Shown here piece by piece: positions 63,624-64,000 of a stretch of DNA of 64,000 nucleotides. The translations under genes were made by a program, and so were the position numbers. Below the pieces are notes generated by a model. It saw nothing but the letters and a program-made list of their open reading frames with translations. It searched no databases and had not been told where the DNA came from. The first letter of the stretch is position 1; every line of letters starts with the position of its first letter. This DNA comes from JADLDB01 sp040755835 (lineage in GTDB: Bacteria; Myxococcota; Myxococcia; Myxococcales; Myxococcaceae): contig JBFMAB010000012.1 of NCBI GenBank assembly GCA_040755835.1, positions 62,001-126,000 of the forward strand. Reading direction: 5' to 3'.

Positions 63624-64000
63624 TCAGGGCGAAGCCGAACAGGTGGCGATCGCGACCTTCCGCATCTCCTTCACGAACTTCTCCGGAGGCAGGAAGCCGG
63701 TGACGCGCGGGCTGTCGAGCACCCGGCCCATCGGATCCACGAAGGCCACCGTGGGCAGGCCCTGGATCCCGAAGCGCTCGTACAGCGCCTCGAGCACGGC
63801 GTGATCCTCGGTGCCGTCCACCTTGATGCGCACGAAGCGCTGCGACTCGGCGGCGACCTCCTTCGAGACGTAGGTGTGCTGGTCGAGCTCCTTACAGGCA
63901 GCGCACCAGTCGGCGAAGAAGTCGATCAGCACCGGCTTGCAGTCGTGCTTCGCCTGCGCCAGCGCGGTCTCGAACGGCTCGGCCGAGTTCGTCTTGTGCG
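63624..64000 (-). CDS. DsbD-type thiol:disulfide interchange protein, C-terminal thioredoxin domain (partial)
   Basis: The visible 3' part (about 125 codons) encodes a thioredoxin-fold domain with redox motif WCAACKELD (Cys-x-x-Cys) and the cis-Pro region GLPTVAFVD. FFADWCAACKE and the flanking pattern match the periplasmic C-terminal domain of DsbD, which accepts electrons from the membrane part to reduce periplasmic targets. The gene starts beyond the window; the rest of DsbD (N-domain, eight helices) is not seen, so a stand-alone thioredoxin-like protein is also possible. Confidence 0.85.
   Translation of the reverse strand, partial: HKTNSAEPFETALAQAKHDCKPVLIDFFADWCAACKELDQHTYVSKEVAAESQRFVRIKVDGTEDHAVLEALYERFGIQGLPTVAFVDPMGRVLDSPRVTGFLPPEKFVKEMRKVAIATCSASP

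Overview
This 64 kb window is very GC-rich (about 70% by eye), densely packed chromosomal DNA. Many genes join through 1-nt or 4-nt start/stop overlaps (TGATG, ATGA, GTGA). It most likely comes from a myxobacterium (Myxococcota, former Deltaproteobacteria). The indicators are many small lipoproteins, a PilZ-type domain fused to another protein, a Cys-rich protein of DNDxDGxxDC repeats, two tiny ribbon-helix-helix proteins of a type I associate with Myxococcales, a Tim44/zinc-ribbon/TerB membrane protein, and the gene orders below. I found no tRNA or rRNA gene, CRISPR array, insertion sequence or prophage. Both ends cut genes: methylmalonyl-CoA mutase on the left and a DsbD-type thioredoxin domain on the right.

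Layout. 1-6320 (+): an acyl-CoA block holding the large subunit of a split methylmalonyl-CoA mutase, an unknown protein, a methyltransferase, the B12-binding subunit, HMG-CoA lyase and a polytopic membrane protein. 6322-12780: a PilZ-Hsp70 fusion (-), guaB (+), a small lipoprotein (-), guaA (+) and a Lys/Arg-rich protein (+). 12829-17672: a secreted S46 dipeptidyl-peptidase, a phospholipase D-like protein with an internal helix-hairpin-helix, and a lipoprotein. 30047 down to 17678 (-): one very long run, enoyl-CoA hydratase, acyl-CoA dehydrogenase, unknown, MeaB, RNase III, three cyclophilins, Era, Der, a YfgM-like TPR protein, a BamB-like propeller, a Nudix hydrolase and an exonuclease. It joins branched-chain/propionate catabolism to the rnc-era and der-yfgM-bamB housekeeping clusters.

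30082-38294: the Tim44/TerB membrane protein, two small envelope proteins, the histidine-degradation genes hutU and hutI with a lipoprotein between them, a class II glutamine amidotransferase and an epoxide-hydrolase-like enzyme. 48570 down to 38299 (-): tilS, ftsH, folP, a small foreign-looking cassette, glmM, a hydrolase, pdxJ, nnr and tsaE. This is the conserved deltaproteobacterial order, but the cassette sits where cdaA-cdaR (cyclic-di-AMP synthase and its regulator) normally lie, and acpS is absent.

48836-64000: envelope and accessory genes. They are an anchor-D-domain lipoprotein, the tandem ribbon-helix-helix pair with a good sigma70-like promoter, a lone 5'-nucleotidase C-domain lipoprotein coupled to a TonB-dependent receptor, a divergent ChaN-like protein, PlsB acyltransferase, a PEGA protein, the Cys/Asp repeat protein, an HExxH protein, a propeller-like lipoprotein, a 65-residue secreted protein and the DsbD end.

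How they fit together. HMG-CoA lyase, acyl-CoA dehydrogenase, enoyl-CoA hydratase, the mutase and its chaperone MeaB fit leucine/valine/propionate breakdown. The hut genes add histidine use and the S46 peptidase supplies dipeptides, which suits a proteolytic, amino-acid-feeding lifestyle. The best candidates for undescribed biology are the PilZ-Hsp70 fusion, the Tim44-zinc ribbon-TerB protein, the cassette in the c-di-AMP slot, the TonB receptor/nucleotidase/ChaN group and the unknown genes embedded in the mutase operons.
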